This document shows, piece by piece, positions 15,693 through 24,619 of a DNA stretch of 64,000 nt; the stretch's first letter is position 1; each line of letters begins with the position of its first letter. Below the pieces are notes generated by a model that had not been told where the DNA came from, did no database searches, and worked only from the letters and a program-made list of their open reading frames with translations. Both the position numbers and the translations under genes were made by a program. Location: assembly GCA_030145245.1 (NCBI GenBank), contig JAQYWC010000056.1, positions 1 to 64,000 of the forward strand, in the 5' to 3' direction. This DNA comes from Desulfobacterium sp. (GTDB lineage: Bacteria > Desulfobacterota > Desulfobacteria > Desulfobacterales > Desulfobacteraceae).

Positions 15693-17884
15693 TGCCACAG
15701 CGCCTGAACATGAAAAAAGGCAGGTCCCTCAGAACCGATTTCATCCTGGCCCTCTGCCTGACCACCGTGGTCGCCCTGGCCATCACCCTGTTCGTCAACT
15801 ATTTCTTTGTCTACTCCAAAAACATGGCAGCGCTTGAAAAAAGCTCGGAGACAAAGGTGGCCAAGGCCGTGGAGACCCTGAAACAACCCTTGTGGCTCTA
15901 TGACGTAAGCTTTGTAAACATCTACGCGGAGATACTTGCCACCGACTCGAGCCTGGTCCATGTTTCCATCTATGACGAGCGGGGCAGGCCGCTTGCCGCC
16001 ATAACCAACCAGGAACGCCCCGAGCCTGGCCGCGACATAAAGTGGAGCCTGGAGCGCTCCATCCAACTGAAGAACCGGGAAGTCGGCCGCCTGGTCATGG
16101 AGTTCACCAACGCTGACATACGAACCCTGACCCGGGAGATGATGTTCTCCAACACCGTCATCATGCTGATCATCCTTTTCTCCGTACTTGCCATCACCTG
16201 GATACTGATGACCCGGCAGATCCTCTCCCCCCTGAAGATCATGGAAAAAAACTTCCACAGGATCTCGGCCGGAGACTACTCAAAACGGGCGCCCCTTGAA
16301 AAGAACAACGAGCTGACCCGCATCTCCGAGGAGTTCAACACCATGGTCCGGCAGGTTCAGCTGAGGGAGGAGAAGATAAGGGAAAGCGAGGTCAAATACC
16401 GCAACCTGGTGGAGAGCTCCTCGGATATCATCTTCAAGACGGACACAGGAGGCGATCTCGTTTTCATCAACAGAAACTTCAGCCAGTGGACCGGTTTTAA
16501 CCCAGATGGATTCATTGGCAAACCCTTTTCCATCCTCTTTTCCAAAGAGTCCCCGTCCATGGACATCACCACCTTCAGGCAGAACCTGGTGCCGGGCAAT
16601 CCAATCCTATGGGAACTTGCCCTTGTCAAAAACAACGGGGGGACCATCCCCATTGAGCTGAGCATCTCCGTCCAGCTCGACCTGAACAACCGTCCCGTGG
16701 GCACCACCGGCATCGCCCGGGACATCACCGAACGCAAGACCCTTGAATCCAAACTCCAGCAGAGCCAGAAAATGGAAGCCATCGGCACCTTTGCAGGGGG
16801 CATCGCCCACGACTTCAACAACATCATCGGCGGCATTCTCGGCTATGCCGAGATGATCGAAATGTTTGACGCCAAGGAGGATAACAAGCTCAAATCAAGG
16901 ATCGACCATGTGCTGAAAGGGACCCACCGGGCCAGGGATCTCATCGAACAGATCCTGACCTTCAGCCGGCATTCGGATCAGAAGCAGCGCCCCCTGAGCC
17001 TCGGCCCCCTCATCAGGGACGGGCTGAAGTTCCTGCGGGCATCCATCCCCTCCACCATCGAGATCAGGGAGACCATCTCCGGCCGGCCATGTGCGGTGTG
17101 GGCAAACGAAACAGCCATCCACCAAATTCTGATGAACCTTTGCAGCAACGCCGCCGATGCCATGAAGGCATCCGGGGGAACCCTCACCGTGACCCTTGGG
17201 GAAGAACGGCCGGCAACGGAACCCACCCTGTCAGACATGGGCCCTGACCATGTGGTCACCCTAACCGTGTCAGACACGGGCGAGGGAATCGATACCAACA
17301 TCCGGGAGAGAATCTTTGACCCCTTTTTCACCACCAAGGGAACCGGCGACGGTACCGGCATGGGACTCTCCGTGGTGCACGGCATTGTCAAGGAGCTCAA
17401 CGGAACCATCACGGTCAAAAGCAACCCGGGCAAGGGCAGCAGCTTCAAGGTAAGCCTACCCGGATCCGACCATGGCCTGGAGGATGAAAACAAGAGCGAG
17501 CCCCCTGCCCTGGTTCCCGCCGGGAAAGGGAGAATTCTCTTCATCGACGACGAAAAGGAGCTGGTCAGCTTCAGCATGGAGATCCTTGAGCAGACAGGAT
17601 ATAAGGTGGTGGGAACCACGAGCAGCGTCCATGCCCGCAACCTCTTTTTAAAAGATCCCATGCAGTTCGACCTGGTGGTCACCGACCAGACCATGCCGAA
17701 CATCACGGGATTTGATCTGGCAATGGAATTCTTAAGAAAACGCCCGGATCTCCCCATTATCCTGTGCACCGGCTTCAGCATGCCGGACCTTGAAAAACAG
17801 GCCCTGGCATCGGGAATCCGCGCCTTTGCAAAAAAGCCCCTGGGAGCCCGCCAGCTGGTTGATCTTGTGGGGCAGATGGTGTAA
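15692..17884 (+). CDS. Hybrid sensor histidine kinase (HAMP-PAS-HisKA-HATPase-REC)
   Basis: A 730-residue membrane kinase. TM1 is at about 16-40, followed by a periplasmic stretch of about 110 residues, TM2 at about 152-173, and HAMP at about 174-225. The PAS domain starts at VKYRNLVESSSDIIF (about 234). The phosphoacceptor His373 lies in GGIAHDFNNIIG, with N box NLCSNAADAM, G1 DTGEGID and G2 GTGMGLSVV. A C-terminal receiver (ILFIDDE to about 728) has its aspartate in VVTDQTMP. The ATG at 15692 overlaps the binding-protein stop and is preferred to an upstream in-frame ATG at 15653 inside that gene. Together with the binding protein and the regulator at 17943 it forms a probable three-component signalling set. 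Confidence 0.92.
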   Translation: MPQRLNMKKGRSLRTDFILALCLTTVVALAITLFVNYFFVYSKNMAALEKSSETKVAKAVETLKQPLWLYDVSFVNIYAEILATDSSLVHVSIYDERGRPLAAITNQERPEPGRDIKWSLERSIQLKNREVGRLVMEFTNADIRTLTREMMFSNTVIMLIILFSVLAITWILMTRQILSPLKIMEKNFHRISAGDYSKRAPLEKNNELTRISEEFNTMVRQVQLREEKIRESEVKYRNLVESSSDIIFKTDTGGDLVFINRNFSQWTGFNPDGFIGKPFSILFSKESPSMDITTFRQNLVPGNPILWELALVKNNGGTIPIELSISVQLDLNNRPVGTTGIARDITERKTLESKLQQSQKMEAIGTFAGGIAHDFNNIIGGILGYAEMIEMFDAKEDNKLKSRIDHVLKGTHRARDLIEQILTFSRHSDQKQRPLSLGPLIRDGLKFLRASIPSTIEIRETISGRPCAVWANETAIHQILMNLCSNAADAMKASGGTLTVTLGEERPATEPTLSDMGPDHVVTLTVSDTGEGIDTNIRERIFDPFFTTKGTGDGTGMGLSVVHGIVKELNGTITVKSNPGKGSSFKVSLPGSDHGLEDENKSEPPALVPAGKGRILFIDDEKELVSFSMEILEQTGYKVVGTTSSVHARNLFLKDPMQFDLVVTDQTMPNITGFDLAMEFLRKRPDLPIILCTGFSMPDLEKQALASGIRAFAKKPLGARQLVDLVGQMV

Positions 17885-17942
17885 ACCATGGCGTTAAAAA
17901 CAGTCAACGACAACTGTTAACAAAAAAAGCCGGGAGAATTGA

Positions 17943-19376
17943 ATGGCAAAGGTATTGATAATAGATGACGACAGGGAGATGTGCGCCATGCTCATGGATC
18001 TGGTCTCCTGCCTCGAGCACACGGCCGACCACGCCCTGACTCTGGAACAAGGGCTTTCCAAGGCGGTGTCCGGGGAGTTTGACGTGGTCTTCCTGGATGT
18101 CAGAATGCCGGACGGAAGCGGCCTTGACATCATCGCCTCCATCCTTGCCATCGAGTTCCCTCCTGAAATCATCGTGATCACCGGCCAGGGAGACTCAAAG
18201 GGCGCAACCCAGGCCATCAAAAACGGTGCCTGGGACTACATCCAGAAGCCCCTCTCCCCAAAAGCGATTCTCCAGCCCCTGAACCGGATCCTCAAGTACA
18301 GGGATGGGATACGCTCCATTTCAAGGCAATCGGCGCCGCTCAAGCGGGAAAAGATCATCGGATCCAGCCCCCGGATAAAAGAGTGCCTGGACACAATCGC
18401 CAAGGCCGCCAGGATCAACACCAACGTCCTTATTACAGGGGAGACAGGCACGGGCAAAGAGCTGTTTGCAAGGGCCATCCACGACAACAGCCCCAGGGCA
18501 GGCAAGCGGTTTGTGGTGGTCGACTGTGCCGCCCTGCCGGAATCCCTTGTGGAGAGCTCTTTGTTCGGCCACGAAAAGGGATCGTTCACCGGTGCAGACC
18601 GCTCCACCCGGGGACTTGTCGGCCTTTCCGACGGTGGCACACTGTTTCTGGACGAGGTGGGTGAGATGAACCTCAACCTCCAGAAGGCCTTCCTGCGGGT
18701 GCTCCAGGAGCGAAAATACAGACCCGTGGGCAGCAAGCACGAGCTCTCAAGCGACTTCAGGGTCATTGCCGCCACCAACCGCGACCTGGGAGCCATGGTC
18801 CGGGAAAAACGGTTCAGGGAAGATCTTTTTTACCGTTTAAAAGCCGTTCACCTGGAACTTCCGCCCCTGCGGGAACGACTGGACGATATCCAGGAACTGG
18901 TACGCCACTTTACATCCACCATCTACTCGGCCCAGTCAATGACCCCCAAGGAACTCTCCCCAAATTTCATTGCCACCCTGGAGAGCTATGACTGGCCGGG
19001 CAATGTCCGGGAACTTGTCAACACCCTTGAGGCGGCCGTGAGCGAAGCTTTTTACGAGCCAGCCCTTTTTTCAAAGCACCTGCCCTCCCAGATCAGGATC
19101 AAACGGATCCAGTCCTCCATTGCACCCAAGAGATCCCACGAAAAGGAGAGCCCGGTGGAGGCGTTGCCGGAACCCCATTCCGACCACCTTCCCTACAAGA
19201 CGTTCAGGGAACAGGTGCTTGCCCGGGCTGAAACCGCCTATTTCCAGGATCTCATGAAAAAGACCCGGGGAGACATAAAACAGGCATGCGACCTGTCCGG
19301 GCTGGGAAGAACCCGCCTCTACGCCCTGTTAAAAAAGCACAGCATCAGCCGCATGGGATGGGACAAAAACGATTGA
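17943..19376 (+). CDS. Sigma-54-dependent response regulator (NtrC family)
   Basis: A 477-residue regulator. The receiver domain (1-120) has acidic pocket IIDDD and phosphoacceptor Asp52 in VVFLDVRMPDGSG. The AAA+ sigma-54 activation domain (about 140-370) has Walker A GETGTGKELF, the sigma-54 contact loop as GSFTGA, a permitted variant of GAFTGA, and Walker B GGTLFLDEVGEM. The C-terminal Fis-type helix-turn-helix is at about 440-475 (GDIKQACDLSGLGRTRLYAL). GGGAGA precedes the start. It lies just after the kinase and just before a palindromic site and a -24/-12-like promoter in front of eutH, which is its probable target. Confidence 0.93.
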   Translation: MAKVLIIDDDREMCAMLMDLVSCLEHTADHALTLEQGLSKAVSGEFDVVFLDVRMPDGSGLDIIASILAIEFPPEIIVITGQGDSKGATQAIKNGAWDYIQKPLSPKAILQPLNRILKYRDGIRSISRQSAPLKREKIIGSSPRIKECLDTIAKAARINTNVLITGETGTGKELFARAIHDNSPRAGKRFVVVDCAALPESLVESSLFGHEKGSFTGADRSTRGLVGLSDGGTLFLDEVGEMNLNLQKAFLRVLQERKYRPVGSKHELSSDFRVIAATNRDLGAMVREKRFREDLFYRLKAVHLELPPLRERLDDIQELVRHFTSTIYSAQSMTPKELSPNFIATLESYDWPGNVRELVNTLEAAVSEAFYEPALFSKHLPSQIRIKRIQSSIAPKRSHEKESPVEALPEPHSDHLPYKTFREQVLARAETAYFQDLMKKTRGDIKQACDLSGLGRTRLYALLKKHSISRMGWDKND

Positions 19377-19405
19377 CAGGCAAGTATTTAAACCCTTGAT
19401 AAAAA

Positions 19406-19453
19406 CGGACATATGTCCGGGAATCACGGATTTCCGGACAAAATAACCGGACA
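19406..19453 (+). promoter_or_regulatory. Candidate enhancer (activator-binding) sites upstream of eutH
   Basis: A perfect 14-bp palindrome, CGGACATATGTCCG (19406-19419), is followed by CGGATTTCCG (19428-19437) and two direct copies of CCGGACA (19434-19440, 19447-19453). The cluster centres about 120 bases upstream of the -24/-12-like element at 19551, a usual distance for NtrC-type activators. Confidence 0.55.
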
Positions 19454-19550
19454 CCTCTCCCGCCCCGGCCCGTCTTTTTCCGGGCAACCTGCCCCCGCCA
19501 TCACCGTTTCAACATCATTCCGGTGCACATTCCCCCCAACAGCGCCTTCC

Positions 19551-19566
19551 TGGTACATATCTTGTA
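19551..19566 (+). promoter_or_regulatory. Candidate sigma-54 promoter of eutH
   Basis: TGGTACATATCTTGTA aligns with TGGCACG-N4-TTGCA with correct spacing. It departs from consensus at the C of the -24 box (T) and at the GC of the -12 box (GT). It lies 61 bases before the ATG at 19627, directly downstream of a sigma-54 activator gene. Confidence 0.5.
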
Positions 19567-19626
19567 AACCGACCATGGTTAAACGGATCTATATTTCTTT
19601 TAATGCGACACCATGGGAGGAAACGT

Positions 19627-20841
19627 ATGGCCAACATCGGAACGATCATCATCTACATCATCATGGCATGTGCCGTGGCAGGCGCCTTTGCCTACCTCAG
19701 GGACGAAGAGCACGGGCTGGGCAAGGAATTCATCGAAGGACTTTACAGCATCGGCCCCATATTTGTCCCGGTGGCAGGAATCATGGCGGCAAGCCCCTAT
19801 TTATCGGCCTTTATCAAGGCCGTGTTCGGGCCGGTCTTCTCTGCCGTGGGAGCCGATCCTGCCATTGCGGCAACCACCTTCATCGCCGTTGACATGGGCG
19901 GATATCAGCTGGCCGACGCCCTTGCCCTGTCAAAGGAAAGCTGGATCATGGCCATGGTGGTGGGCTACATGTCCGGAGCCACCATCGTATTCTCCATTCC
20001 GGTGGGCCTGACCATGCTTGCCAAAAAAGATCACCAATACATGGCCCTGGGGGTCATGGCCGGCATCCTGAGCATCCCCATCGGAGTGTTCACCACCTGT
20101 TCCATCATCTCCCTGTCCGACCTTGCAGTCCGGGGAATGATCTCAGCCAATGCCGAGTCTGCCTATGTGACGGCCCTGTCTTTTTCCACGATTTTTATCA
20201 ACCTGCTTCCCTTGACCCTCTTCTGCGTGGCCCTGGCCATAGGGTTGAAACTCTCCCCAAACACCATGATCAAAGGATTCCTCGCCTTTGGCAGGGGCAT
20301 GAACATGGGGCTGACCCTGGTCCTTGTCTTCTCAATCGTAGAGTACTTTACCGGCATCTTCACCACCCTTTTTGGCGGCTGGGGATTTGACCCCATCATC
20401 GCCGACGAGGCAGACCAGTTCCGCGCCCTTGAGGTGGCGGGCTACATCGGAACCATGCTCTGCGGCGCCTTCCCCATGGTTTACCTGATCAAGCGCTACC
20501 TGTCCGGCCCCATGGAACTTGCAGGCAAAAAGTTAGGGCTCGAAAGCGTTGGTGCCGCCGGCATCCTGGCTGCAGCAGCCAATATTCTTGCCATGTTCCG
20601 CCTCATTGCCGACATGAGACCCAAGGACAAGGTGCTCTGCATCGCCTTTTCCGTATGCGCGGCCTTCATGTTCGGGGACCACCTGGCCTTTACTGCCAAC
20701 TTCCAGCCCAACCTGATCTTCCCCATTCTTTCAGGAAAACTCGTGGGCGGGCTTTCAGGGTTTGCCATTGCCTGCGTTCTCTCGGTTCCCGCAGCCCTTG
20801 CCCTTGAACAAAAGGAGATGGAGACCCGGGAAACCCTTTAG
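19627..20841 (+). CDS. eutH: EutH-type ethanolamine transporter
   Basis: A 404-residue polytopic membrane protein of the EutH family. Typical stretches are GPIFVPVAGIMAASPYLS, AATTFIAVDMGGYQLA and, near the end, MFGDHLAFTANFQPNL. The start at 19627 follows GGGAGG at 19615-19620. EutH brings ethanolamine across the inner membrane and is needed when the external concentration or pH is low. No other eut genes (ammonia-lyase, microcompartment shell) are in the window. Its neighbours are a binding protein, sensor kinase and sigma-54 activator, so the transporter is probably induced by a small amine. The identity of the inducer is inference. Confidence 0.85.
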   Translation: MANIGTIIIYIIMACAVAGAFAYLRDEEHGLGKEFIEGLYSIGPIFVPVAGIMAASPYLSAFIKAVFGPVFSAVGADPAIAATTFIAVDMGGYQLADALALSKESWIMAMVVGYMSGATIVFSIPVGLTMLAKKDHQYMALGVMAGILSIPIGVFTTCSIISLSDLAVRGMISANAESAYVTALSFSTIFINLLPLTLFCVALAIGLKLSPNTMIKGFLAFGRGMNMGLTLVLVFSIVEYFTGIFTTLFGGWGFDPIIADEADQFRALEVAGYIGTMLCGAFPMVYLIKRYLSGPMELAGKKLGLESVGAAGILAAAANILAMFRLIADMRPKDKVLCIAFSVCAAFMFGDHLAFTANFQPNLIFPILSGKLVGGLSGFAIACVLSVPAALALEQKEMETRETL

Positions 20842-20856
20842 CGCCTGACCGCACCA

Positions 20857-20901
20857 GGGGTGGGGGCAGCCGGCATAAAAAAGACCGGCTGCCCCCACCC
20901 C
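20857..20901. terminator. Shared bidirectional terminator of eutH and sstT
   Basis: A 17-bp perfect stem (20857-20873 with 20885-20901, arms of GGGGTGGGGGCAGCCGG type) has an A-rich loop of 11. It lies between two converging genes. No long T run follows, so it depends on stem strength. Confidence 0.7.
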
Positions 20902-20920
20902 CACCCATCCGGGTGCAGGG

Positions 20921-22159
20921 TTAAACCGATATATTTTCAGCCCTGGCACCCCCCTGGGAGGCGATGTCGGCAGCTGCGGTGAACAGAACATCCGTGGAAC
21001 TGTTCAATGCGGTTTCGGCCGAATCCTGAATCACACCGATCATGAAGCCGGCGGCAACAACCTCCATTGAAATATCGCTGGATACGCCGAAAAGGCTGCA
21101 GGCCAGGGGAATAAGAAGCAAAGAGCCGCCGGCCACACCGGAAGCACCGCAGGCAGACACCGCAGCCACCAGGCTGAGCAGGAGCGCTGTCGCAATATCG
21201 ACCGGGATTCCCAGGGTATGCACCGCAGACAGGGTCAAGACCGTAATGGTAATTGCCGCCCCACCCATATTGATGGTGGCACCCAGTGGGATGGATACCG
21301 AGTAGGTATCGGCATTTAAGTTCAGGCGTTTACAAAGATCCATATTCACGGGAATATTGGCGGCTGAACTCCGGGTAAAAAACGCGGTGACCCCGCTTTC
21401 ACGCAGGCAGGTTAACACAAGGGGATAGGGGTTACGCCGGGTTTTGAGAAACACGATCAACGGATTGACAACCAAAGCGATGATCAGCATGGACCCCAGC
21501 AGCACCTGAAGCAGATGGGCATATCCGGCCAGGGCGGAAAATCCCGTTGTAGAGATCGTTTTTGCAACCAGTCCGAAAATCCCCAGGGGAGCAAACCGGA
21601 TCACCAGCTTTACCACACTCGACACGCCGTCGGAGATATCGTTAAGGATTGTTTTCATCCCATCCGAAGCGTGCTGGAAAGAGAAACCAAGGGCAATTGC
21701 CCAGGCGAGAATCCCCAGAAAGTTACCCTCAACCAGTGCATGTACCGGATTATCAACAACCTTGAACAGCAAGGTATGGAGCACCTGACCAATACCCTCC
21801 GGCGGCGTTGCTGTTGGGTTGGGTACCGCAAAGGTCAGATTGGTCGGGAATAGATAACTCATTGAAACGGCCACCAGGGCCGCCATAAACGTGCCTGCCA
21901 GATATAAAGAAACAATGGACCGCATGTTGGTGTGGGCGTTTTTCTTTTGATTTGCAATTGACCCGGCAACAATGACAAACACCAGTATCGGTGCAACGGC
22001 TTTAAGCCCCCCCACAAACAAACTTCCCAGTAAACCGGCTGATGTTGCTGCCGCTGGTGCAACTTGAGCGATGATGATACCGGCCAGAATGCCGACCATG
22101 ATCTGTACGACTAAACTGCCGGATGTAATTTTCTTAAAAAAACCTGCTGTTTTGTTCAC
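20921..22159 (-). CDS. sstT: Sodium:serine/threonine symporter SstT
   Basis: A 412-residue member of the dicarboxylate/amino acid:cation symporter family, the same length as E. coli SstT (about 414). It starts [16 protein letters not shown] and has the re-entrant-loop serines in [13 protein letters not shown] (about 263-275). The substrate/Na+ motif [14 protein letters not shown] is at about 295-308. It imports Ser or Thr with Na+. It stands alone and is convergent with eutH. Confidence 0.92.
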   Translation of the reverse strand: MNKTAGFFKKITSGSLVVQIMVGILAGIIIAQVAPAAATSAGLLGSLFVGGLKAVAPILVFVIVAGSIANQKKNAHTNMRSIVSLYLAGTFMAALVAVSMSYLFPTNLTFAVPNPTATPPEGIGQVLHTLLFKVVDNPVHALVEGNFLGILAWAIALGFSFQHASDGMKTILNDISDGVSSVVKLVIRFAPLGIFGLVAKTISTTGFSALAGYAHLLQVLLGSMLIIALVVNPLIVFLKTRRNPYPLVLTCLRESGVTAFFTRSSAANIPVNMDLCKRLNLNADTYSVSIPLGATINMGGAAITITVLTLSAVHTLGIPVDIATALLLSLVAAVSACGASGVAGGSLLLIPLACSLFGVSSDISMEVVAAGFMIGVIQDSAETALNSSTDVLFTAAADIASQGGARAENISV

Positions 22160-22441
22160 TTTCCCATTCCTTGGTGTTTGGTTTTATGTTTTTGACGCAG
22201 CAGGCGCTACTTTTGTTCAAAACAGCGTTTCTGTCAATAAGATATTTATTTTTTTACCTATAATCACATTATATCCGCCGTTCATTTTTTAAATTCCCAA
22301 AATCACCTGTTCAGTCATTCCGGCCGCGGACCTTACCTTTTCATTCCCTCTTCTTTTTCATCCCTCAAAAAACCGGTTTCAAACAGGGCATTTTCAATAT
22401 AACGTTGCAAGATTCCTTGTTTTATGCTTTTATCATGACCC

Positions 22442-24574
22442 ATGAAAAAACGATGTAATCCAGACTCTCAAAAGAGACTCCCCAACAAAAAAAAAACAAT
22501 GTCAATGGAACCCGGAGCAGACAGGGATCTGAAAAAAATTTTTAAGAAGATCGGCGTCCCCGAACCTGCCCCCTTTGTGCCGGACCCATTCCAGGTGGAG
22601 GCAGTGGAAGCGATCAGCACTTCAGACTGCCTTGTGACAGCACCCACCGGTGCCGGAAAAACCTGGATCGCCGAGACCGCAACCAAAACCTTTATCGACA
22701 GGGGAGAGAAGGTGTGGTACGCCACCCCCCTCAAGGCCCTGACCAACTCCATCTATGCCCAGTTTGTCAAGCTCTTTGGCAAAGACAAGGTGGGGATACT
22801 CACCGGGGACATCAAGGAGAACTCGGACGCCCCCCTGATCATCGGGACAACTGAAATCCTCAGGAACCAGCTCTACGATTCCATGCACACGGGCGAAGAC
22901 CTGGGGGCTGATTTCATCATCCTGGACGAGGCCCACTTCCTGGGCGACCCGGAACGGGGTGTGGTGTGGGAGGAGATCATGATCTACCTGCCCGTGCGGA
23001 TCCCCCTGCTCATGCTGTCTGCCACCATCGGCAACCCCGGCCACATCTCCGAGTGGCTCTCGGAGATCCGGAATAAACCCTGCCGTGTGGTGCAAACCCA
23101 TGACCGGCCGGTCCCCCTGTTTCCCATGTTTCTCCACCCTTCCGGTACCCTGTGCCCCCTGCTCAGGTCAGAGCCCGGCAAGAAAAAGAGCGTTCTCCAT
23201 AGACGGGTGACCGAATTTCTCAAGGCAAAGCCAAGACCCCAGATATCCCTGCCCGGACGGCTGCCCGATTTTTCCGAGATCCTCAAGGTCCTGGATAAAT
23301 TTGACCTGCTGCCGGCCATCTTCTTTCTCAAATCCAGGGCCGACTGCGACCAGGCCGTCAAGCTATGCACCGGGGAGATCCTTGCCCGGGATCCCGAAAA
23401 AAAGGCAGAGCTGTCCCACAGGATCGACCAGCTTCTGTCCACCAGCAAACATCTGGCCCACCACGGCCAGCGGCAGATCCTCGAACATACGGCAACGGCC
23501 TCCCATCACTCAGGCCAGCTTCCCGGCTGGAAAGTGGTGGTGGAGACCCTGATGGCCGAAGGGCTGCTGGACGCCATGTTTGCCACATCAACCGTGGCGG
23601 CAGGGGTGAACTTTCCGGCAAGGAGCGTGGTGATCCTCAATTCAGACCGGTTCAACGGCACGGATTTCCAGTCGTTGACGGCCAGCGAATTCCAGCAGAT
23701 GACCGGCCGGGCCGGCAGAAGGGGAATGGACAAAATCGGGTTTGCCGTGGCCATCCCCGGCAGATTCATGGATCTCAACCACACGGCCAGGATGGTCTCA
23801 GCTCCCCCCCTTGACGTTCGCAGCCAGATCAAGATCAACTTCTCCATGGTACTCAACCTCCTGCTCTCCCACTCCCCTGACAAGATCCATATGCTGCTGG
23901 AAAACTCCTTTGCCTCCCATATGATCACCCAGGGAAAAAGGGGCAAGTATGCCCGACAAACCTTTGGCCTGGGCCTCGAGTTTTTGTGGGACGATTTTCT
24001 TATCCACCTGGATTTCCTGAAGGAACAGGGGTTTGTCTCCGAAGATGACACCCTTACCGAGGATGGCATCTGGGCGGCCAACCTTCGAATGGACGCCCCC
24101 CTGATGGTGGCCCAGAGCCTGAGGCTCGGCCTGCTTCCGGAACGCGATCCCGTCATGCTTGCCGCGGTCATGGCCTCCTTTGTCAGCGAAAAAGAGTTTG
24201 ACGACGAGAGCCTGGTCAGAAGAATGCTTCCCAAACGGCTGACCAAGCAGTTTCTCACCCTCAGAAGAGGGCTGAAACCCTTTGCCTCAGAACTGCTGCA
24301 GCAGGGGTTTGACGCTCCATTTCTATACCTTCAGCCGGCAGCGGTCATGGCATCCTGGGCAGCAGACGAACCCTGGACCGCCGTGGTGGGCCGCACCGCC
24401 TATGCAGAGGGCGACCTTGCCCGGCTGATCCTGAGAACCGGGGAGAACTTAAGACAGCTGGCAGGGGTAAAAGAGACCTTTCCTGTCATCGCAAAGACCG
24501 CCCGGGAGGCCATGGACCTTATACTTAAGGAACCCGTGGTAAACGGCCAGTTTGTAACGGCTGAATCCGAATAA
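22442..24574 (+). CDS. Ski2-like DEAH-type superfamily II helicase
   Basis: A 710-residue helicase with Walker A APTGAGKTWIAE (about 65-76), DEAH box ILDEAHFLGD, LSATIGN, the Ski2-type motif AAGVNFPARSVVI, and QMTGRAGRRGMD. A C-terminal region of about 250 residues carries helical repeats as in Ski2/Mtr4 relatives. Such enzymes unwind RNA or DNA. The bacterial role is not well known. No strong ribosome site supports the first ATG, so an internal start at 22499 (MSMEP) is possible. It lies 45 bases upstream of ettA in the same direction, which suggests a link to RNA or translation. Confidence 0.85.
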   Translation: MKKRCNPDSQKRLPNKKKTMSMEPGADRDLKKIFKKIGVPEPAPFVPDPFQVEAVEAISTSDCLVTAPTGAGKTWIAETATKTFIDRGEKVWYATPLKALTNSIYAQFVKLFGKDKVGILTGDIKENSDAPLIIGTTEILRNQLYDSMHTGEDLGADFIILDEAHFLGDPERGVVWEEIMIYLPVRIPLLMLSATIGNPGHISEWLSEIRNKPCRVVQTHDRPVPLFPMFLHPSGTLCPLLRSEPGKKKSVLHRRVTEFLKAKPRPQISLPGRLPDFSEILKVLDKFDLLPAIFFLKSRADCDQAVKLCTGEILARDPEKKAELSHRIDQLLSTSKHLAHHGQRQILEHTATASHHSGQLPGWKVVVETLMAEGLLDAMFATSTVAAGVNFPARSVVILNSDRFNGTDFQSLTASEFQQMTGRAGRRGMDKIGFAVAIPGRFMDLNHTARMVSAPPLDVRSQIKINFSMVLNLLLSHSPDKIHMLLENSFASHMITQGKRGKYARQTFGLGLEFLWDDFLIHLDFLKEQGFVSEDDTLTEDGIWAANLRMDAPLMVAQSLRLGLLPERDPVMLAAVMASFVSEKEFDDESLVRRMLPKRLTKQFLTLRRGLKPFASELLQQGFDAPFLYLQPAAVMASWAADEPWTAVVGRTAYAEGDLARLILRTGENLRQLAGVKETFPVIAKTAREAMDLILKEPVVNGQFVTAESE

Positions 24575-24619
24575 CAGAAAATGAAACAAAAACATACAGT
24601 ACAGGAGTAAGAACATACA

